Positions 51,994 to 61,096 of a stretch of 64,000 bases of DNA are shown one piece after another. Source of the stretch: Amycolatopsis sp. QT-25 (GTDB lineage: Bacteria > Actinomycetota > Actinomycetes > Mycobacteriales > Pseudonocardiaceae); assembly GCF_029369745.1 (NCBI RefSeq), contig NZ_CP120210.1, forward strand, positions 1,488,001-1,552,000, in the 5' to 3' direction. The position numbers were made by a program, and so were the translations under genes. Every line of letters begins with the position of its first letter. Position 1 is the stretch's first letter. The notes under the pieces are model-generated. The model was not told the DNA's origin. It ran no database searches and saw only the letters and a list, made by a program, of their open reading frames with translations.

Positions 51994-52170
51994 ATGAACT
52001 CGGAGAACCCGTTCGATCTCGAGATCCAGGTCGCCAATCCCGTCCAAGGCGCAGATCCGGACTTCCCGACGATCCCGTGCAGCATTCCGTGCACGAGGAT
52101 CTGCACCGGTCGCACGGCGTGCTGCTCGCGGGTCAGCTGCATCACGCAGTGCCCGATCGCCTGCGGCTGA
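51994..52170 (+). CDS. lanA: Class I lanthipeptide precursor peptide (LanA)
   Basis: 58 residues. ATG at 51994 with GAGAGGAAAG upstream. The leader has the class I recognition motif FDLEIQV (residues 7-13) and lacks Cys. The core begins near residue 22-25 and reads TIPC, SIPC, TRIC (residues 26-37), then TGRTACC, SRVSC, ITQC, PIACG. It contains eight Cys (29, 33, 37, 43, 44, 49, 53, 57) and eight Ser/Thr (26, 30, 34, 38, 41, 45, 48, 51), so every Cys could be tied in a thioether ring. LanB would dehydrate Ser/Thr and LanC would close the rings. The leader cleavage site and protease are not identified. Confidence 0.88.
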   Translation: MNSENPFDLEIQVANPVQGADPDFPTIPCSIPCTRICTGRTACCSRVSCITQCPIACG

Positions 52171-52181
52171 TCCAGCAAGCT

Positions 52182-52214
52182 CGCGGTGTGCGGTCCGGAG
52201 GGCCGCACACCGCG
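52182..52214 (+). promoter_or_regulatory. Hairpin between lanA and lanC
   Basis: Perfect 12-bp stem CGCGGTGTGCGG (52182-52193) / CCGCACACCGCG (52203-52214), 11 bases after the lanA stop, without a T-run. It probably acts as a leaky terminator or mRNA stabiliser, so that more precursor than enzyme is made. Confidence 0.6.
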
Positions 52215-52249
52215 TTCCATCCCGCCGTACGACAGTAGGGAGTGAGTCG

Positions 52250-53596
52250 GTGCCCACCGTGCCCGCGTTCGGAACGATGGTGAACGATCCCTCGCTGAAC
52301 GATCGTGCTCGCGAGTGCGCGGAGCTGCTCGTGCGGAGACTGGCGGATCCCGAACTGGTCGCCGAGGCCGTCGCTCGTTGTGACCGTGCCGCCCAGTACC
52401 CGTTCGAGTGGGGCGGAGCCTCCCTTTTCGTCGGTCCCGCCGGGACCGCGGTCGCCTTCCAGAATGCGGCTCGCGCGCTGCCCGCCGAAGCCGACTACTG
52501 GCGTGAGCTCGCCTACCGACAACTCGCCGCCGCCGCACGCCACACCTGCGACGTGCCACTGGCACAGTGCAGCATGGCCTCGGGCACCGCAGGGCTGGCG
52601 TTCGCCTTCGCCCAATGCGCTGTGGACGATCCTCGTTACCGGCCGACGCTGCGCAAACTGTCCGCTCGGCTGGCGACACAGGTGCTGGCGACGCCGGGCC
52701 CGCGCGGCGTCAACGGGGTCACGGACGCCGACTACGACCTGATCAATGGCAGAGCAGGCATTCTCGCCCAGCTCTGCACGGACTGGCGCTCGGATCAGCT
52801 CGTGGAGCAGGCGGTGGGCAGCCTCGTGGACGACCTCGTCTGGCTGTGTACGCCGACGAGCGCGACCGGGCGAGAGCCGTGGTTCATCCCCCCGGCCAAC
52901 TATCCACCGCTCGAGGAGTACCACGAAGACTTTCCCCACGGGTATGTCAATCTCGGTCTCGCGCACGGGCTCCCCGGCCCACTGGCGGCGCTGTCGTGCG
53001 CGGTGCTGGCGGGTGTTCGGCACGAACGGTTGCCGGAAACGATCCAGCACGTCGCCGAGTACGTCATCGAGTTCTCGCTCGCGGAACCCGATGGCCCGCA
53101 CTGGCCGACCGGGGTCGGGCTGACCGATGACGGTGCGGAGGATCGGGCGCGGCGCCCCCCGGCTGCCTGGACCTGGTGTTACGGCACCCCCGGCGTCGCC
53201 TGCGCACTGCTCAAGGCCGGTGCCGCCCTCGGTGACGACGGCCTGCGCACGGCCGCGGTCGACGCCTTCGAAGGCTTCCTTCGCCGGTTGGACAAGCACA
53301 GCCGGTTCCCGTCGGCCACCTTGTGCCACGGCGGCGCCGGAGTGCTGGCCATCTGCGCGCTGTTCGCCAGGGAGACCGGAAGCGTGCTCGCGCGGGACAA
53401 GCTGGGACTGCTGCTCGAACAGGTGCTCGCACACTGCGACCCCGCTTTGCCGCTGGGGGTACAGGAACTCGAACAGCCGGGCATCCTACTGGACAGCCCG
53501 GCACTGCTGAGCGGATCGGCGGGTGTCGCACTCGCGTTGTGGTCCGCGACCGCGCCGATCGGCTCTGGATGGGAACGCGCACTGCTCATCAGCTGA
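52250..53596 (+). CDS. lanC: Lanthipeptide cyclase LanC
   Basis: 448 residues from GTG at 52250 (AGGGAG at 52237-52242). The alpha-toroid cyclase motifs are in order: LAHGLPG (His239), WCYGTPG (Cys310) and CHGGAG (Cys359, His360). Cys310, Cys359 and His360 bind the catalytic zinc. The enzyme adds Cys thiols to dehydrated Ser/Thr of LanA to form lanthionine rings. Placed before lanB, an order less common than lanB-lanC. The LanB start is 30 bases downstream. Confidence 0.92.
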   Translation: MPTVPAFGTMVNDPSLNDRARECAELLVRRLADPELVAEAVARCDRAAQYPFEWGGASLFVGPAGTAVAFQNAARALPAEADYWRELAYRQLAAAARHTCDVPLAQCSMASGTAGLAFAFAQCAVDDPRYRPTLRKLSARLATQVLATPGPRGVNGVTDADYDLINGRAGILAQLCTDWRSDQLVEQAVGSLVDDLVWLCTPTSATGREPWFIPPANYPPLEEYHEDFPHGYVNLGLAHGLPGPLAALSCAVLAGVRHERLPETIQHVAEYVIEFSLAEPDGPHWPTGVGLTDDGAEDRARRPPAAWTWCYGTPGVACALLKAGAALGDDGLRTAAVDAFEGFLRRLDKHSRFPSATLCHGGAGVLAICALFARETGSVLARDKLGLLLEQVLAHCDPALPLGVQELEQPGILLDSPALLSGSAGVALALWSATAPIGSGWERALLIS

Positions 53597-53626
53597 CCCC
53601 ACCTCGCGAAAGGGAGCGCACGGACC

Positions 53627-56600
53627 ATGAGCGAACCGCCACTGGACGACTCTGCAGCGGACGAAGAGGCCGGCTACCGCACCGCCGGCTTTTATCTGCT
53701 TCGCGTACCGACGCTGCCCTCTGCGGAGTACCTGAGCATGATGTCGACGGCGGACACGGACCTGCCGGGAGCAGAGGATGGCGTCGCGGATCTCGACCGG
53801 CTGCGTGACGAGGGCAGGGCGCGGCTGCGCGAAATCGCGGCACGGCCGCGCGTGGCACAAGCGCTCCGGGTCGCCAGCCCGAGCCTGGTGACAAGCTTGG
53901 CCAAGCTGGAGTCGGGAAACGCCAGGAAACCCGGCCGGGTATACGCGTCCCTGTTCCGCTACCTCACCCGAATGGCCACCAGGCCGACGCCGTACGGGCT
54001 CTTCGCCGCGGTGGGAATGGGTGAGTTCGCCGCGACGACCGCGGCCACTTTGGTGTCCGACCCGGTCGCCGAGACACGGACGCGAGCCGATCTGGCGTGG
54101 TTGCTCGCCCTCATCAAGACGATCGAGGAGGACGGAGGCCTCCGGGACGAACTCCGCGTCGCCATCAACCCGTTGCTGTACCAGGTCGGCGACCGGGCGG
54201 TGTTGCCGTTCGCCGACGTGCATGGGCAATCCGACAACCGCTCCATCGCGTTCCGGGTCACCGAACCGGTGCGTGTCGCGCTGCGCGCCGCCCAGCTGCC
54301 CGGTGCCGCTTACGCCGACGTGGTGGCCGCCGTGCGCGACGAAATGCCCAGCGCCACCGAGGAACAGGTGCGCGCGATGCTCTGCCAGCTCTGGGACGTG
54401 CACGTGGTGACCAGCGATCTCCGGCCGTCTTTGACGGTTTCACTTCCCGAGCTGGACCTCGTCAAGAAACTGGACGGTCTGCCGGGCTGTGCGGCGGTGC
54501 AGGGCGAGCTGCGGAGGCTGCGCAAGCTGGCCACCACGGTCGACGAAGGGCGTGGCTCCGATGGTGGTGCCGGCTTGGCCGAACTTTCGCGACAGCAACG
54601 TGCGCTGACACCGGACTACGACGGTGACACCTACCAGCTGGACGCCGGACTGGCGATGGCGAACCGCAAGCTGTCCGAGGATGTAGCGCGGACCGCCGAA
54701 GACGCCGTTCGGACGTTGACCCGGCTCGGGGTGTCGCCTCGGCGGCCGCAGCACATTGTGGAGTATCACAACGCTTTCCTTGACCGCTACGGCATCGGTG
54801 CCGAGGTGCCGGTGCTCGAGTTGCTCAGCCCCGAGGCCGGTTTGGACGCTCCGGCGACCTACCTGTCACCGCCGCGGTCGTACCCGTTGCCCGTCATTCC
54901 GGAGGAAGACCATGCGCACCGCGACATGGTGTTGTCCGCGCTCGCCTCGCGGGCCCTCTACCGCGGAGACGACGCGGTGGAACTCACCGACGAGAGGCTG
55001 GCCGCACTGACGGCGTACGACGCACCGGACGACCACGTCGCCGCACGGCCTTCGCTCGATCTGTACACGCAGCTGGCCGCGGAATCGCGTGCCGCGCTCG
55101 ATCGCGGCGACTGGCACATGGTCCTGTGCTCCGGGTCGACGACCGACGGAGGACGTACGTTCGGCCGGTTCTTCGACTTGTTCGGTGAGGAGTCGCTCGA
55201 GAAGCTGGTGGAGTTCACCCGCGCCGAGGAGCGGCTACTACCCGATGTGGTGTTCGCGGAACTCAGCTACCTCACCCCGTTCGGCCGCAGTGGCAACGTG
55301 ACCGTGCACCCGCCCCTGCGTCGTTACGAAGTGTCTGTCAACACCGCCCCCTCAGTACCGGAGGAACGGCGGATCCCGCTCGGTGACATCCATGTCGGGG
55401 CCACCGTGGACCGCTTCTATCTCCGTTCACGACGGCTGGGCAAGGAGCTGTGCGTCACCCAGAGCCATATGCTCGGGCATATCGGCGCGCCGAACGTCTG
55501 CCGCCTGCTGCTGGAGCTGTCCCAGGACTTGTTCGCGCCACTGCCGAGTTTCGATTGGGGAATCGCTGGTGGCGCACCGTATCTGCCCAGGGTCACCCGA
55601 GGCCGTGTCGTGCTGCAACCGGCCCAGTGGCGTCTCGGCGCGAGTTTGCTGCCGGGGTTGGCGAAAGACGCCGATCTGCCAGGCGGCAACGGGTTCTTCG
55701 AGATGGTGCGCCAATGGCGACACGAGTGGAACGTGCCCCGCTACGTCTATCTGGTGTGGATGGACAACCGGCTGCTGCTCGACCTCGACCATCCCCTCGC
55801 GGTCGACGAACTCCGATACGAGGTCCGGCGTGCGATGCGGACCGACCGCCGTAGTGGGGTGCTGCTCCACGAAATGCTCCCCGGCCTCTCGGATGCCTGG
55901 TTGACCGACACCGAAGGCAGGCGCTACCACTGCGAAGTCGTGGTGCCACTGCTCGCGAAGCGAGCCGCGGACGTCCGGCGGCCGGCCATCGGCGCGGCAC
56001 CGGTGCTGCCGAATGGCGACGCGCCGGGTCTGCTGCCGGGGGACACCGCAACGGTCGCACCGGAGCGGCGGAAACACATCGGGTCCGAATGGGTGTACCT
56101 CAAGGTGTACGCCGCCACCGCACAGCAGGACGGCATAGTGACCGGCGCGGCGGACTCCCTGACCGCGGCCCTGCGTGCGGAAGGGTTGCTGGACCGGTGG
56201 TTTTATCTTCGCTACGGCGATCCGGAGCCACATCTGCGAATCCGGCTGCGCGTACGACAGGGGCAAAATTCGCTCGCCGTGCTGGCGAGAACCACCGAAT
56301 GGGCCCGCGGCCTGATCGAGTCCGGACACGCCGCCGATTTCGCGTTCACCAGTTATCAAAGGGAGATCGAACGTTACGGTGGACCCGAAATGATCGACAC
56401 GGCCGAGTTCGTCTTCGAGCGTTCCAGCGAGGTTTCGATCGGTCTGCTGAACATTCTGCGCCGACACAAGGCGGATCTCGAACCCGAAGTCGTGTGCGTG
56501 CTCGCGATGCACGAACTGTGCCGGGCATGGGGACGTGATCCGGTGCACGAGATCCGGCCGGGGGCCGAACTCGACGTTCCCGGGAAGACCCGTGCCCACT

Positions 56601-56941
56601 TCCGGAGCGTGCAGTCGACGCTGTGTGATCTCCTCGAACCGTGGGACGAGCACCCGGACCCGGTCGCGCGCAGCTGCCAAGGCGCGCTCCGAGAAGTCTT
56701 CGCCGGGCAATGGGAAACCGTGGCCGCAGCCGGTGAGCGGGCACGGAGCCTGACGGCGCGGGGCCTGTTGACGGGAAGCGAGGACACGATCCTGGGCAGC
56801 CTGGTGCACATGCAGGTCAACCGACTGCTCGGAGTCGCGCGGGATCGCGAGGTGCTGTGTCACGAACTATGGTCGCTCGCGCGCAGATCCATTCGTCGTC
56901 GGCCGGGCTGGGGAGACAACAGTGACCGCAAACAGCGCTGA
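53627..56941 (+). CDS. lanB: Full-length lantibiotic dehydratase LanB
   Basis: 1,104 residues. ATG at 53627 with AAAGGGAG upstream. The N-terminal glutamylation domain contains YRTAGFYLLRVPTLP, then KPGRVYASLFRYLTRMATRP and TPYGLFAAVGMGEFA, typical of LanB. From about residue 820 the C-terminal elimination domain (SpaB_C type) follows: EWVYLKVYAATAQQDGIVTG, WFYLRYGDPEPHLRIRLR and FERSSEVSIGLLNILRR. The enzyme uses glutamyl-tRNA to activate Ser/Thr, then eliminates glutamate to give dehydro residues. Both halves are in one protein, unlike split LanB forms. It overlaps the exporter gene by 20 bases. Confidence 0.93.
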   Translation: MSEPPLDDSAADEEAGYRTAGFYLLRVPTLPSAEYLSMMSTADTDLPGAEDGVADLDRLRDEGRARLREIAARPRVAQALRVASPSLVTSLAKLESGNARKPGRVYASLFRYLTRMATRPTPYGLFAAVGMGEFAATTAATLVSDPVAETRTRADLAWLLALIKTIEEDGGLRDELRVAINPLLYQVGDRAVLPFADVHGQSDNRSIAFRVTEPVRVALRAAQLPGAAYADVVAAVRDEMPSATEEQVRAMLCQLWDVHVVTSDLRPSLTVSLPELDLVKKLDGLPGCAAVQGELRRLRKLATTVDEGRGSDGGAGLAELSRQQRALTPDYDGDTYQLDAGLAMANRKLSEDVARTAEDAVRTLTRLGVSPRRPQHIVEYHNAFLDRYGIGAEVPVLELLSPEAGLDAPATYLSPPRSYPLPVIPEEDHAHRDMVLSALASRALYRGDDAVELTDERLAALTAYDAPDDHVAARPSLDLYTQLAAESRAALDRGDWHMVLCSGSTTDGGRTFGRFFDLFGEESLEKLVEFTRAEERLLPDVVFAELSYLTPFGRSGNVTVHPPLRRYEVSVNTAPSVPEERRIPLGDIHVGATVDRFYLRSRRLGKELCVTQSHMLGHIGAPNVCRLLLELSQDLFAPLPSFDWGIAGGAPYLPRVTRGRVVLQPAQWRLGASLLPGLAKDADLPGGNGFFEMVRQWRHEWNVPRYVYLVWMDNRLLLDLDHPLAVDELRYEVRRAMRTDRRSGVLLHEMLPGLSDAWLTDTEGRRYHCEVVVPLLAKRAADVRRPAIGAAPVLPNGDAPGLLPGDTATVAPERRKHIGSEWVYLKVYAATAQQDGIVTGAADSLTAALRAEGLLDRWFYLRYGDPEPHLRIRLRVRQGQNSLAVLARTTEWARGLIESGHAADFAFTSYQREIERYGGPEMIDTAEFVFERSSEVSIGLLNILRRHKADLEPEVVCVLAMHELCRAWGRDPVHEIRPGAELDVPGKTRAHFRSVQSTLCDLLEPWDEHPDPVARSCQGALREVFAGQWETVAAAGERARSLTARGLLTGSEDTILGSLVHMQVNRLLGVARDREVLCHELWSLARRSIRRRPGWGDNSDRKQR

Positions 56942-58778
56942 AGACCCGACGCGGCGAGGAAATCACTGGCTGCGGGCTTTGGTGCTGCTTTGGCGGGTCA
57001 GCCCACCGCAGATGTCCGGAGTATTGGTGACGACGCTGGTGCTCGCGCTCGTTCCCGCGCTCAACGTGTCGCTGACCACGCACGCCGTGCAGTCGGTCGC
57101 CGATGCCGTGAGCCGGCGTGAATCGGCAGAAGCGCTGAACCAGGCCTTGTTCGCGGCGGGGGCGATCGCGTTCGTCACCGCGATCGCACAGCTGCTGACC
57201 GCCGCCCGTGGTTACCTGGAAACGTTGTTGCGGTACCGGATGGCCAACAGCATCCAGCTGCAGATCATGGAGAAGTCAGTCCGGCTACCGCTCCAAGACT
57301 TCGAAGACGCCGGAACCTACGACAAACTGCAACGCGCCAATCGGGAGTCCATGCACCGTCCGTACCAGATCTTCACCAACCTGATCTCGACGGTCTCCAG
57401 TGGGGTGTCGCTCAGCGCGGTCAGTGTCGTCCTGATCTCTTGGGACGTCCGGATCGCTCTACTGGTCATGGTGGCGCCGCTGCCCTCGCTGGCGGCCAAC
57501 ATCTTCTACAGCCGGATCATGTGGAAGCTCGAATACGACCGGTCCTCGGACCGCAGGCGGGTGAACTACCTGCAGTACCTCGTCACCACTGACCGCAACT
57601 ACAAGGAGACGAGGCTGTTCTCCCTCGGGCAGATGTTCGTCGGCCAGTTCCGTGACCTGGTGGAGCGGTTCTATGTGATCGACCGGAGATGGGAAGGCAG
57701 ACAGGCGGCGGCTACAGCCGCGCTCGGCATGCTGAGCGTCGCGACCGCCGCGGTCGCCATCCTCTTCGCGGTACAGGCCACGGTGTCCAGTGGGACGATC
57801 GGCCAGTTCGCCGGTTATGTGATGGCCGTGGCGCTGGTACAGACCACTATCCAGACGTTGGTCGGCAGTGTGGCGCAGCTGTACGAGCACAACTTGTTCC
57901 TCGGTAATCTCTTCTCCTTTTTGGAGAAGCCGGAGCACGGACCGGGAACCGAAGGAAAACGCGCGTTCCCGACGACCTTGCGCAAGGGCATCGAATTTCG
58001 CGAGGCGTCGTTCACTTACCCAGGTACGGACAACGTCGTCCTCGACCGGGTGAACCTGTTTCTTCCGGCGGGAAGATGCGTCGCATTGGTCGGCCCCAAC
58101 GGAGCAGGCAAGACCACTATTGTGAAGTTGATCGCGCGGTTCTACGACTGTGACAGCGGCACCATCCTGATCGACGACGTTCCGGTGGAACAGTACGACC
58201 TCGAGGACCTCCGGAAAAACATCGGAGTCATCTTCCAGGACTTCATCCAATATGAGGCTTCCGCGCTGGACAACATCGGGTTCGGCAATCTCGCGGCGCG
58301 CAACGACCGGTCGAAGGTCGCCGAGGCGGCGCGCCAGGCTGGAGCGCTGCCGTTCCTCGACGAACTGCCGAAGGGACTGGACACCCCGCTCGGTCGCTGG
58401 TTCGACGAAGGACGTCAGTTGTCCGGTGGGCAGTGGCAGAAGGTGGCGCTCGGCCGGGCATTCCTGCGTGACGCGCCGGTCGTGGTGCTGGACGAGCCGA
58501 CCGCGTCCATCGACGCGGCCACGGAGGCGGAGGTTTTCGGCAGACTGAAAGAGATCGCCGGACGGGCTACCACGCTGCTCATCGCTCACCGGTTCTCGAC
58601 GGTACGGGTGGCCGACCATATCGTGGTGATCGACCATGGAAAGGTAGTGGAGGAAGGCGGTCACACCGATCTGATGACGAGGAACGGCATGTACGCGAAC
58701 CTCTTCCGGCTGCAGGCGGCGGGTTACCAGTATGATGCCGACGATTGTGCGACTTTGCAGGACTCCGGCATGGCGTGA
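56922..58778 (+). CDS. lanT: ABC exporter of the lanthipeptide cluster (LanT type)
   Basis: 618 residues from GTG at 56922, inside the end of lanB. Six membrane helices in the first about 330 residues, then an ATPase domain with Walker A GPNGAGKTT (391-399), signature LSGGQWQKVALGRAFLR, Walker B VVVLDEPTAS and the H-loop IAHRFST. No C39 peptidase domain, so it does not cut the leader. It should form a homodimer that exports the modified peptide, and may also provide self-protection since no LanFEG genes are nearby. Followed 8 bases later by the EreA-like gene. Confidence 0.9.
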   Translation: MTANSAEDPTRRGNHWLRALVLLWRVSPPQMSGVLVTTLVLALVPALNVSLTTHAVQSVADAVSRRESAEALNQALFAAGAIAFVTAIAQLLTAARGYLETLLRYRMANSIQLQIMEKSVRLPLQDFEDAGTYDKLQRANRESMHRPYQIFTNLISTVSSGVSLSAVSVVLISWDVRIALLVMVAPLPSLAANIFYSRIMWKLEYDRSSDRRRVNYLQYLVTTDRNYKETRLFSLGQMFVGQFRDLVERFYVIDRRWEGRQAAATAALGMLSVATAAVAILFAVQATVSSGTIGQFAGYVMAVALVQTTIQTLVGSVAQLYEHNLFLGNLFSFLEKPEHGPGTEGKRAFPTTLRKGIEFREASFTYPGTDNVVLDRVNLFLPAGRCVALVGPNGAGKTTIVKLIARFYDCDSGTILIDDVPVEQYDLEDLRKNIGVIFQDFIQYEASALDNIGFGNLAARNDRSKVAEAARQAGALPFLDELPKGLDTPLGRWFDEGRQLSGGQWQKVALGRAFLRDAPVVVLDEPTASIDAATEAEVFGRLKEIAGRATTLLIAHRFSTVRVADHIVVIDHGKVVEEGGHTDLMTRNGMYANLFRLQAAGYQYDADDCATLQDSGMA

Positions 58779-58786
58779 GGGATTGA

Positions 58787-60124
58787 ATGGCGAAACGGCG
58801 GGTGAATCGTGACGCGGTCTCTTCCTGGCTCGCCGAGTCCGCGATCGTGCTCCGAGCGCTCGAGCCCAAGGGCGACCTGGACGATTTGACCCCATTCGCC
58901 ACCGTGCTGGAAGGCGTACAGGTCGTCGGACTGGGCGAGGCGACGCACGGCAGCAAGGAATTCTTCACGCTCAAGCACCGGCTGATCGAGTTCCTGGTGC
59001 GCGAACTGGACTTCACGGTGATCGCCTTCGAGGCGGGAAGGTCGGTCTGCCGGGCCGTCAACGACTACATCCAGTCCGGCGAAGGCACCGCTTCGGCCGC
59101 GCTGACCGGTGTGGGGTACTGGACTTGGGACACTTACGAAGTGCTTGCCCTTGTCGAGTGGCTCAGGGAGTACAACGCCTCCATGCCCGCCCAGAGACGG
59201 GTGCGGTTCCACGGCATCGATTCGGGAATCGACGAAGGTGCGGTACAACTGGTCGCGAAGTACCTGGACACCGTGGTCCCGCACCGCACCGAGGCCTTCC
59301 GTGAAGCGATCCGGACGACGAACATGGGCGAATCCTCGGCCGGCATCGGTGGTCTCGTGGGGGGATCCATAGCCGGGACGGTGCGCCGTCTCTTCCGGCG
59401 GAAGGCCGCAGCCGGTTCCGTGAGCCCTCACACCGCGAGCCGGGTTCTCCTGGACACTGCCGAATTCCTGCGGACCGAACGTGCCGGACTTGTCGAGGCG
59501 AGTTCGGTACGAGACTGGTCCGAAGCCGTAGAGAGTGCCACAGAACTGGCGAATGCGGCTGACATCGCGGCGTATCCGTTGCTGAGTGCCGATGGGTGCG
59601 CCGTGCGGGACCGATACCTGGCCGACGCCGTGCGGGAATTGGCGGACGACGGTGAACGGGTGGCCGTGTGGGCACACAACGGTCACGTTGCACGGAGCAC
59701 GGTGAGCCGAGGCGTCGCGAGTATGGGGGCACACCTCAGCGAGGTATACGGCAGCGCTTACTACGCGCTGGGCCTGACCTTCAATCAAGGTTCGTTTCAG
59801 GCTTCACGGGCCGGATTCGCCGGAAACACCGGCCTTGCCGAGTTCACCGTGGAGCCCGCCGTACGGCGGAGTGTGGAAGCGTTGCTCGCACAACCGGGAA
59901 TCGGTGACTACCTGATCGACTTTCGCGCAGCGCGGTACAAAGAACCGGTCATGAACTGGCTGACCACACCCGCGCCGACACGTTCCTACGGCGCGATCGT
60001 GGGCTTCTGGCCCATGGTCAAAAAGGTCACCGGTTCGGTGACACTCGCCGACGAATATGACGGGTTGGCTTTCATCGAGCGAACTACGCGTGCGCGATCA
60101 TGTGCTCTCGGCGGCGCTTGGTGA
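58787..60124 (+). CDS. Erythromycin-esterase-like enzyme in lanthipeptide cluster
   Basis: 445 residues. ATG at 58787 is 8 bases after the exporter stop, with GAGGG upstream, so it is part of the operon. The EreA/succinoglycan-type family signature is present: LGEATHGSKEFFTLKHRLIE (Glu51, His54) and VIAFEAGRSVCRAVNDYI. WAHNGHVARSTVSRGVASMG is the later conserved block. In EreA these residues open a macrolactone by hydrolysis. Here the substrate is probably the peptide, for example ester or amide chemistry on the core, or resistance; which one cannot be said from sequence. No leader protease is seen elsewhere in the cluster. Confidence 0.82.
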   Translation: MAKRRVNRDAVSSWLAESAIVLRALEPKGDLDDLTPFATVLEGVQVVGLGEATHGSKEFFTLKHRLIEFLVRELDFTVIAFEAGRSVCRAVNDYIQSGEGTASAALTGVGYWTWDTYEVLALVEWLREYNASMPAQRRVRFHGIDSGIDEGAVQLVAKYLDTVVPHRTEAFREAIRTTNMGESSAGIGGLVGGSIAGTVRRLFRRKAAAGSVSPHTASRVLLDTAEFLRTERAGLVEASSVRDWSEAVESATELANAADIAAYPLLSADGCAVRDRYLADAVRELADDGERVAVWAHNGHVARSTVSRGVASMGAHLSEVYGSAYYALGLTFNQGSFQASRAGFAGNTGLAEFTVEPAVRRSVEALLAQPGIGDYLIDFRAARYKEPVMNWLTTPAPTRSYGAIVGFWPMVKKVTGSVTLADEYDGLAFIERTTRARSCALGGAW

Positions 60125-60355
60125 CATGTTGCGCCGTGATGATGCACTTTTCAGCATTGCTCGGCCGCAATATTTATTTCGCTGTTTTTCTCACTGAGTA
60201 AAAGGGCGCCGGTGGACCTGGCGGGTTCTGTGCGCCGACTGGGTGATTGCCTGCTTAAGTGTTTCACAATTGGGGTCATCGCTGTCACCCTGATATCGGG
60301 TCGGCTCACGGCCTCGTCGGCAATATGGCCGGCGCCACACGATAGGGGGAATTTC
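60125..60355. promoter_or_regulatory. AT-richer spacer upstream of secreted peptide gene
   Basis: 231 bases, notably AT-rich around 60165-60205 and 60255-60275 for this genome, consistent with an independent promoter for the two genes that follow. Confidence 0.4.
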
Positions 60356-60601
60356 ATGTCGGTACTCAAACGCGCGGTGGTGATCGGAGCGATCACCTGT
60401 GGCGCTCTGTTGGGAGGCGGCGTCGCGGCCACGGCGGCTCCGGCCGTGGACAGTCCGTCAGCGACCCAGTTCAAAGGGCACTGCGAAACCCTGTACAACC
60501 GGGATGTGCGAATTTGCAGGGCACTTCCACTGCCACCGGCACGGGCCGCCTGCTATGCCGCTGCCGCGGCCAAGTACGCCGCTTGTCTCGCCGAGGGATG
60601 A
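60356..60601 (+). CDS. Small secreted protein with conserved-looking Cys pattern
   Basis: 81 residues. ATG at 60356 with AGGGGGAA upstream. Signal peptide MSVLKRAVVIGAITCGALLG, cleavage near ATAAPA. The mature part (about 50 residues) has four Cys in GHCETLYNRDVRIC and AACYAAAAAKYAACLAEG, enough for two disulfides, and a helical Ala-rich end. Probably acts outside the cell. It lies just downstream of the lanthipeptide operon and 12 bases upstream of the DUF6968 gene, but a link to the peptide is not shown. Confidence 0.7.
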   Translation: MSVLKRAVVIGAITCGALLGGGVAATAAPAVDSPSATQFKGHCETLYNRDVRICRALPLPPARAACYAAAAAKYAACLAEG

Positions 60602-60613
60602 CATAATCCAGAG

Positions 60614-60913
60614 ATGGGCATTCATTCCGTGACCGACATCGTGGCCACCCGCACACTGGCGAGCCCCGATGGTCCGATTCGAGTATTGATCGGGCGGCCG
60701 AGACCGTTCGATGAGACCCAGCCGGACGGGGACTACGTCTGTCCGTTCCGTATCGAGGGACTGGAGGAACCTCCAGTGGAGATGTCCGCGGGAGGTGTGG
60801 ATTCGCTCCAGGCATTGGTCCTGGCTCTCGGGATGATTGGTGACCGGCTCAGAGCGTCCGGAAAGGACTTGTCATTTCTGGGCGGTCCGGAACTCGGATT
60901 CCCGGTGTCGTAA
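60614..60913 (+). CDS. DUF6968-like protein
   Basis: 99 residues. ATG at 60614, 12 bases after the secreted-protein stop, so probably in one transcript. It begins with VATRTLASPDGPIRVLIGRP and continues with DYVCPFRIEGLEEPP, GVDSLQALVLALGMIGDRLR and LSFLGGPELGFP. I recognise this pattern as a small, widely distributed actinobacterial family of unknown role (DUF6968 from memory). Cytoplasmic, alpha/beta. It could be a partner or immunity-like protein for the neighbour (speculation). Confidence 0.65.
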   Translation: MGIHSVTDIVATRTLASPDGPIRVLIGRPRPFDETQPDGDYVCPFRIEGLEEPPVEMSAGGVDSLQALVLALGMIGDRLRASGKDLSFLGGPELGFPVS

Positions 60914-61096
60914 GGGGTTGCCGGGGATTCAACGATTCGGACGGTCCGCGTCCGTATCCGATGACGCTGTGGTCACACCGTGGGCAGTGAGTGCAACCGG
61001 CCCACGCGAGTCCCTTCGGCCGAGTGCCGCTCGGCACTGGGGCCTGCGATCGTTAAGAGGCCGGCTTGAGGCACCTCGCCCGGCGATGATCTCGAG

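Noticed and set aside
51994..58778. Class II, III or IV lanthipeptide system, or a thiopeptide/linaridin system
   Set aside because: A separate LanC with zinc ligands and a full-length LanB with both domains define class I; no YcaO or LanM/LanKC gene is present.
58787..60124. Dedicated macrolide-resistance gene
   Set aside because: It is translationally close to lanT in the same operon, so a role in the peptide pathway is more likely than erythromycin hydrolysis.
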